Assembly (NCBI GenBank): GCA_964526045.1
Contig: CAZGIF010000002.1
Location: 248,001 to 312,000, forward strand
From: CAZGIF01 sp964526045
GTDB lineage: Bacteria > Patescibacteriota > Gracilibacteria > Absconditabacterales > Absconditicoccaceae
DNA: 64,000 nucleotides
Direction: 5' to 3'
Shown here: positions 1-10,939 of the stretch, one piece after another
Layout of the letters: each line of letters begins with the position of its first letter
How positions within the stretch are numbered: the stretch's first letter is position 1
Notes under the pieces: model-generated
The model's database searches: none
Told to the model about the DNA's origin: nothing
Seen by the model: the letters and a program-made list of their open reading frames with translations, nothing else
Position numbers and translations under genes: made by a program

Positions 1-932
1 TTTGTACTTTGTTAAAAGAATGAGATACAAGTAAAATGAGAGCTATTGTGTCACAAATGCCTGATGTTAAAAACGCAGAAAATTATGTTGAATGAATGTA
101 TAAGCTTGATAGTATGCACAAGTCTGGTACATTTACAACTTTTGCTGATGATTATAAAAATAAGTATTTACAGGCAGTTTATGAGCATTATCAAGATGTG
201 TTTCTAAAAGATGCACAAAAATACAGAGCAATTGAAGTTATTATTGGGTGAGAAAAACTCCTTCTTAGATATGATCCTTTATTAGATGAAGTAGAAAAGC
301 TTAGAAAATATGACTTGCCACTGAATTTTGATACTCCAGCAAAAATACATAGTTTTTTGGACACGTTCCCTTACTGAATACATAGTGTAATAGATCAATT
401 AGGCCTTAAAAGTATGTCTTGAACAGAGCAACTTCAAAAAGTTAAACTTTTGGTTCAATCTATTAAGTATATTGGAGATAACGTTGCTAATGAGAAATAT
501 ATGGATATTATGGAACCAACAAATAAGTACAATAGAATTAAATTTCAAAATCCTAACCATTGAAGATCAATATGACATTATCATCTGCCACCATCTTTTA
601 CTGTTTTTTCAAAGTCTTGAGATTGTGATAAAACAGCTCTTTTAGCGTATTGAATATTGAGAGAGTTATGACATGACGTATGAGTTGTGAGGTCTGAAAG
701 TCATCTTTCTGTATTTGTTAAAGTAGTTGATGAATATAATGTTTTCAAATATAAGGGAAAAAACTATGCTCACTTTGAGACTACCAATAAGCGTAATGCG
801 TTTGAAATAGACATTACCCCGGAAGAAATATTAGCTATATATTTTTCTGATTGAAGTGTATATACAAAACCCAAAGGTGGTGACAATAAAGACGATACAT
901 CGTCTGTATGTGGTCCGTGTGATAGATACTAG
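1..932 (+). CDS. Transglutaminase-like domain protein, 5' truncated
   Basis: The gene runs in from before the window and is open from base 3 to TAG at 930 with TGA read as glycine; about 309 residues are visible. The C-terminal half carries a pattern typical of bacterial transglutaminase-like cysteine hydrolases: a GDCDK motif supplying the candidate catalytic Cys, a following GILRELGHDVGVV segment, a His in ESHLSVFV and then FETTN, matching the ETT that often follows the His strand. The N-terminal part is helical and unrecognised. Substrate cannot be told from sequence; the fold is used by peptidases and by protein cross-linking or deamidating enzymes. It ends convergently with the next gene. 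The family is fairly sure from the Cys-His spacing; the function is open. Confidence 0.6.
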
Positions 933-985
933 AAAGATTTCTCAATCCGTACTTACACCAGCTGTCAGACTAAATATTTTGTGTA

Positions 986-1441
986 TCAGTTTGTTGCGTT
1001 TTGTGTAGCTAGGATATATTGATCTAATTCGTTGATAGCTTTTGCTTCTTCCAAAATAGAGTGTGTCAGTTTGACCAATGTTGGTCCGTATTTTTGTGCT
1101 CTTCGTTCATTTTCAATAAATTCGTGAAGGAGGGTAGCGTATGATTGTTTGAGAGAGAGCATGCGATGTGCATCGTTGTCGCTGACGAAAGAGTATTCTT
1201 TGATGATTTCATTGATCTGCTTGCGTCTCACCGTACGACGCATTTTTCCTCATCTATAAAAATTCGACTCTATTTGAGCTTTGTATTGTTCCAAAATATC
1301 ATCAGACGATACGTCTGGGTGCAAGAGAGACAAGAATGTTTTGACTGGAGTAGAAATCGTCATCACTTTGAGAATAAGTGCAACTAGTTGTTCTACAGAG
1401 AGTTGTAGTAATATTTTTTTGAAAGAGGATTGGCGAATCAT
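986..1441 (-). CDS. Hypothetical protein, mostly helical
   Basis: A 151-aa frame beginning MIRQSSFKKILLQLSVEQ and ending at TAA (986). One in-frame TGA at 1250-1252 joins two pieces that the standard code would separate (NFYR-G-GKMRRTV). An upstream in-frame ATG at 1490-1492 would add 17 residues that look unlike a real N terminus, so I prefer 1441. The protein is rich in Leu, Glu and Lys with a basic middle (MRRTVRRKQ) and a long helical tail. No signal peptide or recognised domain. It lies alone between two plus-strand genes. Confidence 0.5.
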
Positions 1442-1584
1442 AATGATATGATAATACTGGCTAGAAGAAAAGCAAGGAAAACTAGATATCATAGGATTAT
1501 GAGTACGAAGTTTATTTGATTGTATCTTGATTTACTGTTAGAAAAAGATAAGAAATTTATATTTATACAATAAAATTGTAGTAC

Positions 1585-1839
1585 ATGAGTAATAATTCTA
1601 CGTCATTATCTAAATGATTCTTTCAAGAATGAGGACAACTTCTTGATAAATGAGTACAGACGCTCAAAAAGTCAGTCGATTTTATTCAAAATGAAATAGA
1701 AGAAGGAATATCTTTTGTTGGTTATAAGATTAAAAAATCATTGTTTTCTCTATTAGATAATCATTATCCAGATACGTATGTTTCAGACAAAGAAATTGGT
1801 CAAGCTCGTGAAGAATTTAGAACGAAATATGGACAGTAA
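1585..1839 (+). CDS. Small hypothetical protein
   Basis: An 84-aa protein starting MSNNSTSLSKGFF. It contains three TGA codons read as glycine. The middle (VDFIQNEIEEGISFVGYKIKKSLFSLL) could form an amphipathic helix. No cysteines, no membrane segment, no recognised domain. It ends at TAA 1837, 26 bp before the convergent mnmA stop. The composition resembles its neighbours, so it is probably real, but no function can be proposed. Confidence 0.5.
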
Positions 1840-1865
1840 GTTGTAGTATATTCCCACAGAAAGTC

Positions 1866-2933
1866 TTATTTTCTCTCAGTTATAACTCCACATCCAATAA
1901 CTACATCTCCATCATATACAACAGCAATTTGCCCAGATGGTATTCCGTATTGCTTTTGTTCTGTTTGAATGATAATATTTTTTCATTCCTTAGCAACTAT
2001 ACAAGCTTGGGGTTCTTGTCTGTATCTAAGTTTGACTGTATAACTTTTGGATTGATCGAAGTCATAATCTGGATCTATACTATGTCGGTGTGTACAGATG
2101 TGGTGTGTTGAGTACAGACGTGGATGATCTTTTTCTGTTGCTACTGTGACTGTGTTATGTGAGACATGTATATCAATCACATAGGCTGGTATGTTTATGT
2201 TGAGTCAGCGTTTTTGTCAAAGTGTGAAAGCATATGCTCCTTGATGTTGTCAGACGATTTTTCATGAAGTATCTATGATATTTCATGTGCTTTTGGGAAG
2301 ATATTGTTGCAAAAAATCTTTGATAGATACATTACCAATAAAACATAAACCCTGACTGTCTTTGCGGTCTGCATTGGGTAGTCAAATCTGATGTGCAAGC
2401 AGTCTGACTTCATCTTTTGTTATATTTCCTAGTGGCAAAAGTGCATGAGCTAGCTGATATTGGCTTAATCTTGAAAGAAAATATGATTGGTCTTTTGTGT
2501 CGTCTTTTGCACGCAAAAGCGAGTAGATTTTTGTGTTGTCTGAGTTTTGAGAGTGAACGATGTTTGCATAATGTCATGTTGCTATTGCATCACATCCCAT
2601 AGCCAAGGCTTCTTCCATAAAGAGGTCGAATTTGATAAGGTTGTTGCAAAAAACATCTGGATTTGGGGTGATTCATTGTTTGTATCAAGCAATAATATAG
2701 TCAATTATACGTTCTTTGTATTCTGTACGAAAATCAAAAATTTCTAAGGGTAATCACAAAAAATCTGCAACAGATTGTGCAGATTCTTTGTCTTGACGTG
2801 TTGTACAAAATGGATTATCTGTGTCGGTATAATTTACCATAAATCATGCAACAACGTCATGTCATGCTTGTTGCAAAAGATATGCTGTGACAGCACTATC
2901 TACTCATCCTGAAAGTCATACGAGTATACGCAT
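1866..2933 (-). CDS. mnmA: tRNA-specific 2-thiouridylase MnmA
   Basis: A 355-aa protein, the usual length for MnmA, which makes the 2-thio group of s2U34 in tRNA-Lys/Glu/Gln using ATP and a persulfide sulfur donor. The N terminus shows the PP-loop SGGVDSAVTAYLL, followed by GFMVNYTD and the first catalytic Cys in NPFCTTR. The second cysteine lies in QGLCFIGNVSIKDFL, followed by the GQHQGAYAFTLGQKRGL block typical of the family. TGA-encoded glycines fall in the conserved LSGG and GQKRGL positions. It starts 9 bp downstream of the nusA stop, so the two form a nusA-mnmA transcription unit. Identification is secure. Confidence 0.95.
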
Positions 2934-2942
2934 AGTAGTTGA

Positions 2943-3971
2943 TTATATAATTTCAATTCTTAGTCAGACAATCAAACTTGCAAGCTTGATGTTTGATGCT
3001 CATTTACCAATAGCTAATGCTTTATGGTGTTCTGGAACTTCGATTTTTGCTGTATTTCATTCGATAGAAATGTGTCTAACCTCAGCTGGTTTTAGACAAT
3101 CTCTCAAGAGATCTTCAATATTGTCACTGTGTTCAATATAATCTATTTTTTCTCATTCTAAGAGTGAAAGAACAATGTTTATTCTGTCTCATCCTTGTCC
3201 AACAAGTACTCAGATTGGATCAATATTTTCATCGTTGCTTTGTACAACAACTTTTGTTTTTTTACCTGGCATTCTTACGATTTTTTTGATAGTTATGTAT
3301 CCATCTTCTAGTTCTGGAACGATTTTTTTGATGATTGCTCAGATATATTCTTCTGATGATTGCGTAATATCAAGAACAACTCATCCTTGTCCTTTTGCAA
3401 TTTGTTTGAGGTACACAAAAACATCTTCTCCAATTTCGTACATTCTGTGAGGAATTTGTCCTTGTGGAGGAAGTACAACAGGTACTCAATCAATATCAAG
3501 AACTACTGAGGTTGCACTTGATCTAATAACTTTTCATTTGAGCAATTCTCATTGTTTGTCTTGAAATTTTTCGAAAAAACGTTCTTTTTCTATTCCTTTT
3601 AGATGTTGTTTGATGGTTTGAGCAGCAGCTTGTACAGCGATTCTACTAAATTCCAATCATTCTGGTGTAATATCTATGTACAATTCTTCTCCCGCGTTCA
3701 CATCGTCAGTTTCATTTTTTGCATCTTCCAAAAGAATTTGTGTGTGTTCATCTTCAACTTCTTCGACAACTTCCAAGACTTTATATATGTTAATTTTTCC
3801 TTCTTCATCAATATCTACAACAATGTTTGATCTTTTAAATTCAGTATTGTCTTTTTTGAATCATGATTTAATTCCCATTTTTACGATATCAATAATTTGG
3901 AACGCATCGAATTTGTAATCTTCGACAAGCTGAGTTATTGCTAGTTGAATCTGCTTTCCATCTAATTTCAT
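2943..3971 (-). CDS. nusA: Transcription termination/antitermination factor NusA
   Basis: A 342-aa NusA: N-terminal RNA-polymerase-binding domain (from MKLDGKQIQLAI), an S1 domain around residues 125-200 and two KH domains ending in AIGKGASNIKLASLIVGLRI, close to the bacterial consensus GKGGQN-RLAS-LTG. Glycines in this last motif are encoded by TGA, which is strong evidence for the altered code. A GAGGAG Shine-Dalgarno sits just upstream of the ATG at 3971. The acidic C-terminal repeats seen in Proteobacteria are absent, as in most bacteria. It acts on paused RNA polymerase in termination, antitermination and rRNA synthesis. It is transcribed ahead of mnmA. Confidence 0.95.
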
Positions 3972-4127
3972 ACTCCTCAATAAAAAAAATAAATCTGACG
4001 AGGGTCATTGTCAGCATAGTATGTTTTTTGTTTGTTTTTGCAAGTAAAAACCTCATTATAGATCACGTAACAAGACAATATGTGTACTAATACACACAAG
4101 AATGATTTTATATAATTGCAATACTCT

Positions 4128-4442
4128 ATGAAAAAAAAGAATGAACATTTCATATGCGTCTGATGTCAAAAAGATATTGAACCAGCTCAAAAAACCTGTA
4201 GAAACCACTGCCCTCACTGTTTTGTATCGTTACATGTTGATGGTGATGTGCCTTGAGATAGAGCGAGTACCTGTTCAGGTCGTATGTATCCTATTGCATA
4301 TCAGTACAAAACAGAAGGTAGTAGGCTATTGTTTCAATGTGATACGTGTGGCAAGCAACATCGAAACAAACAGGCAATTGATGATGAAATCCAAAATATA
4401 GATAGCTACATACAAAAATATAAGAAAATTATTGATGGATAA
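4128..4442 (+). CDS. RNHCP-domain zinc-binding protein
   Basis: A 104-aa protein matching the RNHCP family. It contains the name-giving RNHCPHCFVS motif, then HVDGDVPGDRAS, TCSGRMYPIAYQY and a final CDTCGKQHRNKQ. Cys pairs at FICVGCQ, HCPHC, TCSG and CDTCG can form zinc sites. Glycines in VGC and PGDR are encoded by TGA. The family is small and widespread in bacteria; its biochemical role is not established, although the zinc-ribbon character suggests nucleic acid or ribosome association. It is transcribed divergently from nusA across a 156-bp gap. Confidence 0.85.
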
Positions 4443-4467
4443 TAGCTAAGAAAAAACTGCAAGAAAT

Positions 4468-5502
4468 TTATTTTCTTTTGTTTTTTATGGCATAAAGCTC
4501 ATTTTTTGTTTTTTGAACATATTTTTTTGGCAGTCTCTCTTGCCTAGTTGGCAAAAAAACAAAATCATCTGGGTTTTCTGGTAGTCCAGAAGAATATGCT
4601 ATTTTATATGATTCTATTGCTTTTTTCATTTCGCTTTGTGCATCTCCAGTAAAATGTGAGAACATTAGTTGAAAACATACGTGACTATCTGTAGTAAGTC
4701 ACAACTCTGTACGAGAAATCATAGGTTGTTTGATTGTTGTGTAGGTATCATTGCAATCAAAAAATTTCTCATCATACCCAAAAGAAAATATTTCCTTTCA
4801 TAATGTATCATAAATAGGGTAAGTTTGACCTTTTTTAGATTTTATGCACTGTCTTTCTACCAATATGGTAGTGTCTGGTACTATGTCTATATTTCAATCT
4901 ACAAAATCTTTGCACGCTGTCTGCATATGTATAAACGTTTCTGGTATTGCAAACACCAGTTCAACAGTATGTCATTCATTTGCTTGATGTTGTTCCTTAT
5001 TTCTTAATCTAAATCTAGCGAATTTTGTCTCAGGATGTTTTTGGATCGCATTGAAAAACTCCTGTATGTCTGAACAAGTATGTAGTTGCAACGTACGTGA
5101 AACATTGTCAATAATGCTACTTATATCTTCCCGTCATTTGATTTGAATTCGAAAATCAAGATCAGAGCTGTGTTTTATTGAAAAATTTGGTCAATAGACT
5201 AATGATCATGAAAGACCATGAGGATTCTCTCATAGTATATGAGAAATAATTTCTGCTGTTTTCTTATGGTTTTTTGTTGCAATTAAAGTTTCAGCTAATG
5301 ATGGTAGTCATAGAACATCAAGCGTCATCTCACTTAGATCAATTATATGTTTTTCTTCTATACTTTTATTGTTTCCAAAATTGATTGGAGCTTTCATATT
5401 AGAATAAAGATCAAGTAATACTTGTATTTTTTCTCTCAGTGCTTTGTTATTTATACTCTTTGATAATCATCTTTGCTCTAGAACTGCAGTTGAATTAGTC
5501 AT
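4468..5502 (-). CDS. Hypothetical protein, possible nucleotidyltransferase-like core
   Basis: A 344-aa soluble protein with no signal peptide. Around residues 110-130 it reads SLVYGPNFSIKHSSDLDFRI, which resembles the start of a polymerase-beta-type nucleotidyltransferase fold (a G-S then D-x-D carboxylates), but the classic GS motif is not exact. The rest (for example HPETKFARFRLRNKEQHQ and MISRTELGLTTDSHVCFQLMF) is not recognised. Glycines at several sites are TGA. It is transcribed alone, divergently from the alkaline-phosphatase-like gene. A nucleotide- or RNA-modifying role is only a guess. Confidence 0.4.
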
Positions 5503-5643
5503 TTATATCTTTACATTATAAAAAAATTGTTCTCATCTGAGAACGATATATATGATAAAAGTTATGTAATCTTTGTGCAACTTTTATAAAAGATAGTGTT
5601 TTAGTGCTTAATGTCAACTTGTTTTTTACTATTAATTTTGATT

Positions 5644-6768
5644 ATGTTTCCAGATTATACTAACTCTATTTTGAATATTTCTGCTAGTCTTGCGTCTCAT
5701 TTATGAATTACGTCCTTCTACAAACCTTTGGAATGTCTTTCTTTTGACAGTGAAACGGTTGTGTTTTTATTAATTGATTGATTAGGTGCAAACTTTATAG
5801 ACAAAAATAAATGATTTTTATCTGAGAATAAAAGGCACGTTGTTACCTCTGTTTTTCCTTCTTCAACATCTGCTGCTATTCCTTCATATTTGTTTACTGT
5901 TCCGCCAGCTGAACATTGAAGTACATGATGGTATATGTATATGAGAGAACTTGGTTGTATAATAAATCCATTACCCACATGGACTGCAGTATGACAATAT
6001 GACCTCAAAAAAGAACACTGACATAATAGTTTTTTATTTTCACAATCATCTGTTTTTTCTACACATGAAGGTACAGTATTTATAACAAAATCTTCATTTC
6101 AATGATCTTTGTTAAATACAAATGTTATGGATGAAAAAAAAACCCTATGGTATGATGATTTTGAATGATATATTAGTTCTATAGTTTCGTGTTTGTTAAA
6201 TGATTCTACAAAATCTCTTATCTATGCGTATCGGCCATGATTTGATGAGATTTGTCATAAATATTGACCTAGTAGTTCTCAAGCGCAAGATCATTATCAA
6301 ATGATTAATAATGCTTTTGCTAATCTGCCAACTAGTATTTGATCAACAAAAATAAACTATGTGTGTAGTTCAGATCATTGATTTATAGATACACCTGAAA
6401 ATAAAAAGATATTAGCGTCCTCTCATTCGAAGCTTTTGGATTTGTTATATGTACCCCCTTGCTGAGAGAGAAGATTTGTTTACCTTTATTGTCTTGCAGA
6501 AAATAAACAGAAATTACAAAAATACTACGATATGTATTTATCTAAGTATTTTGAATTATATGAGAGTTCGTATTTGCTCAAAAAATGAGTTTTTTGAAAT
6601 ACGAATAGTCTACATAAAGAGTTTACTAATAGAATATGAGATTTTGTTATGATTGCTCGTGATGATTATGTCCGAGAAAATGATTCCTTGTGAACAAAAT
6701 CTTATAAATACTGAGATCATGGGTGAATAAGTTTAGATGAAATGTTGGTTCCAGTCTGTGCTCGATAA
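5644..6768 (+). CDS. Alkaline phosphatase superfamily (type I phosphodiesterase/nucleotide pyrophosphatase-like) protein
   Basis: A 374-aa protein. Features of the family appear in order: VVFLLIDGLGANFID (metal-binding Asp near residue 43), SVFPSSTSAAIPSYL (nucleophile Ser/Thr region), PPAEHGSTGWYMYMRELG, then SDHGFID and the C-terminal GDHGGISLDEMLVPV supplying the Asp-His metal ligands. Many of these glycines are TGA. Related proteins in bacteria hydrolyse phosphodiesters or phosphonates, or are uncharacterised PglZ-like enzymes. There is no signal peptide, so it is probably cytoplasmic. It ends 6 bp before the convergent GNAT gene. Superfamily certain, substrate unknown. Confidence 0.8.
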
Positions 6769-6774
6769 TCTCTA

Positions 6775-7197
6775 TTACTCAAATGTTTTCATCAAAAATA
6801 ATTCTTGATCTGGCTCTCCTGCGACAAATCTTGAAAAGAGTAAACTTCATATATCTTTGTATCACAACTTTCTATAAAAGTGTTGTGCAGTTCGTCAAGC
6901 TTCTGTCGAGGTCATCACGTATTTGTATCATTCCTTTTGCATGCGGTCTTCTCGATATCCTATCATCTGTGATCAATATCATTTTGATCTATGGTTTTCT
7001 TCTATCACCACCAGATCCATAAATGGAATTTTATCCCAAAAATACGAAAATTTGAGATATCAAATATACTCTTCCTTGTCTGTCATAATGAGAATTTCTT
7101 TCAGATTGATCTTTTTTTCGAGTCTGGTTTTATTTGTTGCATCTACTTTTTGTATGTATTCTATGTCTTTTATGCTTGCAAAATGTATGTCTAGCAT
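6775..7197 (-). CDS. GNAT-family N-acetyltransferase
   Basis: A 140-aa single-domain protein. The acetyl-CoA pyrophosphate-binding motif appears as ENHRSKGYGSQMI (R/Q-x-x-G-x-G/A), with glycine from TGA, and the C-terminal part contains TSTEAGRTAQHFYRKLGYKDIG, the usual A-x-x-F-Y-x-x-x-G-F/Y segment of GNAT enzymes. The acceptor substrate is unknown. A TTG 12 bases upstream is an alternative start. It lies downstream of a Nudix gene in the same direction with a 56-bp gap, so the two may be cotranscribed. Confidence 0.85.
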
Positions 7198-7253
7198 AGA
7201 AATTTTCAATGAAGATAAAAAGATTGTATTCTTCTGTAATATATCCCCAAAAA

Positions 7254-7700
7254 TTAATGACTATTTGGATTATATTGTTGTATAAATGCCCTAACGTTGC
7301 TAAAAAGATCTAGATCTTTTGCTGTCCCTATTGTACAAAATTTGATTGCTTGACACTCACTACTTGGTGTAAAATTGTAGTTTTCTACTGTAGTATGATA
7401 TATAATATTTGCCAGCCAGTTTGATTCTCAGTTTGCTATTGTGTCTCCACTGTGTCCTATTGATATTTGGAACTGTGCTGTGACAAAATATGATGGTTGA
7501 GTTGCGACGTGCGTTACGGTCAGTCACATTTCTTCTTGTATTTCTCTTGTGAGTCACTTTTGAGGATTTTCACCAAAATCTAGTCATCATCCTGGTAGTT
7601 CTCGTTTTCCATTGTCTTCTTGAGTCAACAAAAATTCTTTTTTGTCATTGAGAATAAGTGCTTTGATACTTACTCTATAAAAACAGTTTGGAATAGTCAT
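7254..7700 (-). CDS. Nudix hydrolase
   Basis: A 148-aa single Nudix domain. The Nudix box is complete: GGLDFGENPQKGLTREIQEE then MGL, fitting G-x5-E-x7-R-E-U-x-E-E-x-G-U; three glycines in or just before the box come from TGA. The protein begins MTIPNCFYRVSIKALIL, the normal first strand. The likely substrate is a nucleoside diphosphate linked to another moiety, unspecified. Its neighbour is a GNAT gene. Two further Nudix domains in this window lie inside leuS. Confidence 0.9.
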
Positions 7701-7746
7701 ACTAGATATATAATACAATAAAAAATTTAGTTATATTTTTTTGCAG

Positions 7747-8016
7747 ATGCAGATTTTGTTGCGATATATGATTGGTATAAACCTGCTTTGCTTTGCAATG
7801 TTTGGTGTAGACAAACGAAAAGCAAAAGCTGGTCGACGAAGAATTTCCGAAAAAACATTGCTGACACGGTCATTGTTGTGATGACGATTGGGCGCATTGT
7901 TTGGTATGGAAATTTTTGCGCACAAACGTGCGAAATGATCTTTTTTGTGGAAAATATATGCTGTGTGTGTTGTGTGGATTGTCTTATTTTTTGTACGAGC
8001 GTATATGTTTAGATAG
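7747..8016 (+). CDS. DUF1294 family small membrane protein
   Basis: An 89-aa protein matching DUF1294: an N-terminal transmembrane segment (MIGINLLCFAMFGVDKRKA), then RRISEKTLLTRSLLGG, LGALFGMEIFAHKRAKGSF and a second membrane segment near the C terminus. The family signature DK-x-A, R-I-S-E-x-x-L, GG-x-x-G and HK is intact, with TGA for the GG. Function of the family is unknown. It is flanked by minus-strand genes on both sides. Confidence 0.85.
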
Positions 8017-8047
8017 ATGCTACTATTTGTACTATTGATTGCTATAT

Positions 8048-8608
8048 TTACGCAAGTGCTTGTTGTACTTTCTCAAAAATCGTATCAATGTCAGCAGATG
8101 CGTCGATATGCACCAACGGTGCATGATCTGCAAAGTAATCAATGATAGGTTGTGTTTCTTGTCTATACAAGTCTAATCTTTTTTTGATGCTATCTTGTGT
8201 GTCGTCACTGCGTCATCTTTCGAGCATTCTTTGGATAGCAATACTTTCTGATAAATCAAAAAATATTCAGATAAAATCTCTATTGTTTTCTCTTAAAAAT
8301 CACAATAAACTATCAATTTGCGTTTTGCTTCTTGGGTATCAGTCCAATAACATTGCTTTGTTTGCATCTTGGATAGTTTTGATATAGACGTCAAAGACCG
8401 CGATTGTGACTTCGTCAGCAATAAGTTCTCAGGCTTGTATTTTGTGTTTTACATACTCTCCGATTGCGTTAGGACCTCACCCACTAATTGCTCTAAAAAA
8501 GTCTCACGTACTAAAATAACTATATTGTTCTTGATACGTTGTCAGTATTTTTTGTGCTTGTGTTCATTTTCATGCTCATTGTACCCCAAATAAGATAATA
8601 TCTTTCAT
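8048..8608 (-). CDS. adk: Adenylate kinase
   Basis: A 186-aa short-type adenylate kinase interconverting ATP+AMP and 2 ADP. The P-loop reads GVQGAGKGTQAQ, in which the glycines of GAGKG are encoded by TGA; this is one of the clearest proofs of the altered code. It continues with STGDFFRAI (AMP-binding) and a LIADEVT segment; the DxxPR-type region reads DWYPRS or DGYPRS depending on TGA reading, as expected for glycine. The zinc/LID insertion of long adenylate kinases is absent. It stands alone between DUF1294 and the membrane sigma partner. Confidence 0.93.
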
Positions 8609-8681
8609 ATATAATCTCAAAATATAAAAACGATACACACATGGTATGTATCGCCTCTATAAAATCAATATAAGCTTGTCG

Positions 8682-10196
8682 TTATCTTTGGTATGGCATA
8701 ATCGTATTTTCTACTTTTGTATGCAATGGAATACGTATTGTTTCTGGGAGATATAATCCTTGGTCTGTCTCAAATCAAAGGTTCTCTTTTTGTACGCTTC
8801 ATACAATATATGGTACAAAATATATTCAAGGTTCTCGATCCAATGAAGTATTGAATTGATCATGATAGTAGTATCCATACTCAATTCCTTGGAATGTAAC
8901 TGGTACAGAAACCTCTGGCAGTTGTGTATCTTCTTCAAAACTTTGTACTCACATCGTATCAAGTCTCTCTTGAATGTCTTGTTGTGTTATAGGACTTACA
9001 GTTGTGAAAGACGATGTTTGTGTTGTAATGGGCATTGACATACTAGATACTCTGTTGTTTGTCGTGTCATATTGGATAGAGATTCCATATGCTCAACCAT
9101 ATTCATAGATGACATTTTTGTTGTCTATAGTTATTGGGAATACAATGTTTGCATTAACTCCATATCCATAATCAGTGTAGTTTGCCGACGCTGTTTGCAT
9201 TACTCATTTTTCATCTATAATGATTGCATTACCGTATCATTCTGTACTGATTCCATTACTAGACAAAAATTTTTGAATAGTTGGTAAAATAGTATCAAGA
9301 CGAACTGTACTTGGTTTTGGTTCTTGATCAGAAAAGTAGTCAGTGACTATATTGTTGTTATTATAATACATTGATATTTGGTTTGACGCTGTGTCTAGTG
9401 TGACAACATATTTGTTTGGGGTTTCCCATGTAAGAGAGGTGAATGTCGCATTTTGTGCGATATTTTTGTTTCCATTTGTGATATCTTGGATCATACTTCC
9501 AACTGAGTCAGATAGATTTTTTTTTGGAGAGGTTAGTTTATATGCTGTGAGTTGTTCTTCCCAAGTTGGAAGATCTCATTGTATTGTGTATGTATATCAT
9601 TGAAAGACATAGTTTTCGTCAATCATCATTCATCCTCACATTCATCATGCCATTCTTTTGTCAAAAGATGTTGCTCACATAACAGAAGGATTAGCATTTT
9701 GTTTTGCTCCGTTTGATCCTGCTGCTTCTTGCGTGTTAATTTGTGTTGCATTTGGAGATGTTGTGCGAACAGTTAGTGCTTGTGAGCCTTCATCGTCCAT
9801 ACTAATATCTAGCTCTTGAGTGTCTGAGATTTGTTGGTCTGCAATCTCTGGATGTTTGTTAAATTCCATAGGTAATTGCATGAGCAAAACACCTGCAACA
9901 ACAGCTGTACACAACCCTGCAGTATAGGGTATGACATAACGAATCCATGATGTTGGTTGGATTGAGGTCAGTGACGATGTTTTAATACTGTGAGTTGATA
10001 GTGACAATGCAATTTGAGATCGAAGATCTTTTTTGAATGTTTCATCGATTTGAACAGAAGGATTTCTTTGAAGTAATTCTTCTATGATCGGACTAATTTT
10101 TTCTTTTTGAGATGCGAATTCTGGATACATGTCCAAAAACTCTTGGATAATATGTTGAGCAGTATTGTTTGATGTTGAGTTATTATTTGTTGTCAT
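8682..10196 (-). CDS. Membrane-anchored putative anti-sigma factor
   Basis: A 504-aa protein directly downstream of an ECF sigma gene (29-bp gap). It has a cytoplasmic N-terminal region of about 90 residues (HIIQEFLDMYPEFASQKEKI), one transmembrane helix (YVIPYTAGLCTAVVAGVLLM) and a long extracellular part rich in Thr, Asn, Tyr and Gly. This is the architecture of transmembrane anti-sigma factors, although no zinc-binding HxxxCxxC motif is visible. The outside part has no recognised domain and may sense an envelope signal. Several TGA glycines are present. The role is inferred from architecture and position. Confidence 0.6.
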
Positions 10197-10225
10197 GGTT
10201 AAAAACCAAAAAATATAAAAACTGA

Positions 10226-10810
10226 CTAGATGTTTGTTTGTATGAGAGAACAAAGTATTGCAAACGCTGTGAGGTGTCCGCATTGTTCTTGTAGTTTTTT
10301 GAGTGTTCTATGAAATCCTTGTTTACAAGCATCCATTGATTTTCATGTGATATACGAGATTTCATCATATTGTAATCCATCCCATAATCTCATCATGAAT
10401 ATTTCACGTTGATCCAATGATAATGTTGCCAAAAACCCTTGTACTTCTTTTCGTTGGACACGTGCGTTTGTCTGTTCACGAAGTGATTGGTCATGATGTG
10501 ATGCAGTATCCAAAAGCCGATCATAACAGTGAATTGGAGATTTTTTTCTTGTATGATCAATAAGAGTTGTGTAGGCTATACGATAGAGCCGTGTACGAAA
10601 TGATCATTTTTGTGGATCGTAATCTGTTAGTTTTTCAAATACTTTGAAGAAAACATCAGCACAAATATCTTCACTACGTACTTTGTCTTGTAATTTACTC
10701 ATCACAAAGCGGTAAATGTCGTCGACGTGTTCTGTGTACAATGTGTGACAGGCTTCTTCATCGCCGTTGATGCATGACTGTATGCATTCTTCATAGTTTT
10801 GTTTTTCCAT
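10226..10810 (-). CDS. ECF-type RNA polymerase sigma factor
   Basis: A 194-aa sigma-70 family member of the ECF group. Region 2 is visible as DEEACHTLYTEHVDDIYRFV and SEDICADVFFKVFEKL with the following FRTRLYRIAYTTLIDHTRKK; region 4 reads LSLDQREIFMMRLWDGLQYDEI followed by a TGKSMDACKQGFHRTLKKL helix-turn-helix. It starts at ATG 10808-10810. The next gene downstream encodes a membrane protein suited to be its anti-sigma factor. Regulon unknown. Confidence 0.88.
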
Positions 10811-10939
10811 GGAAAGTCTTTTGATCTAAAAGTGATATCTAACATGCTAGCATATCTATACTACGAGTTACTAGACAAAATAGTAACATACTATTTTGCA
10901 AAATCAATATGTACAGCTTAGAGACCTTTATTTTGTGAG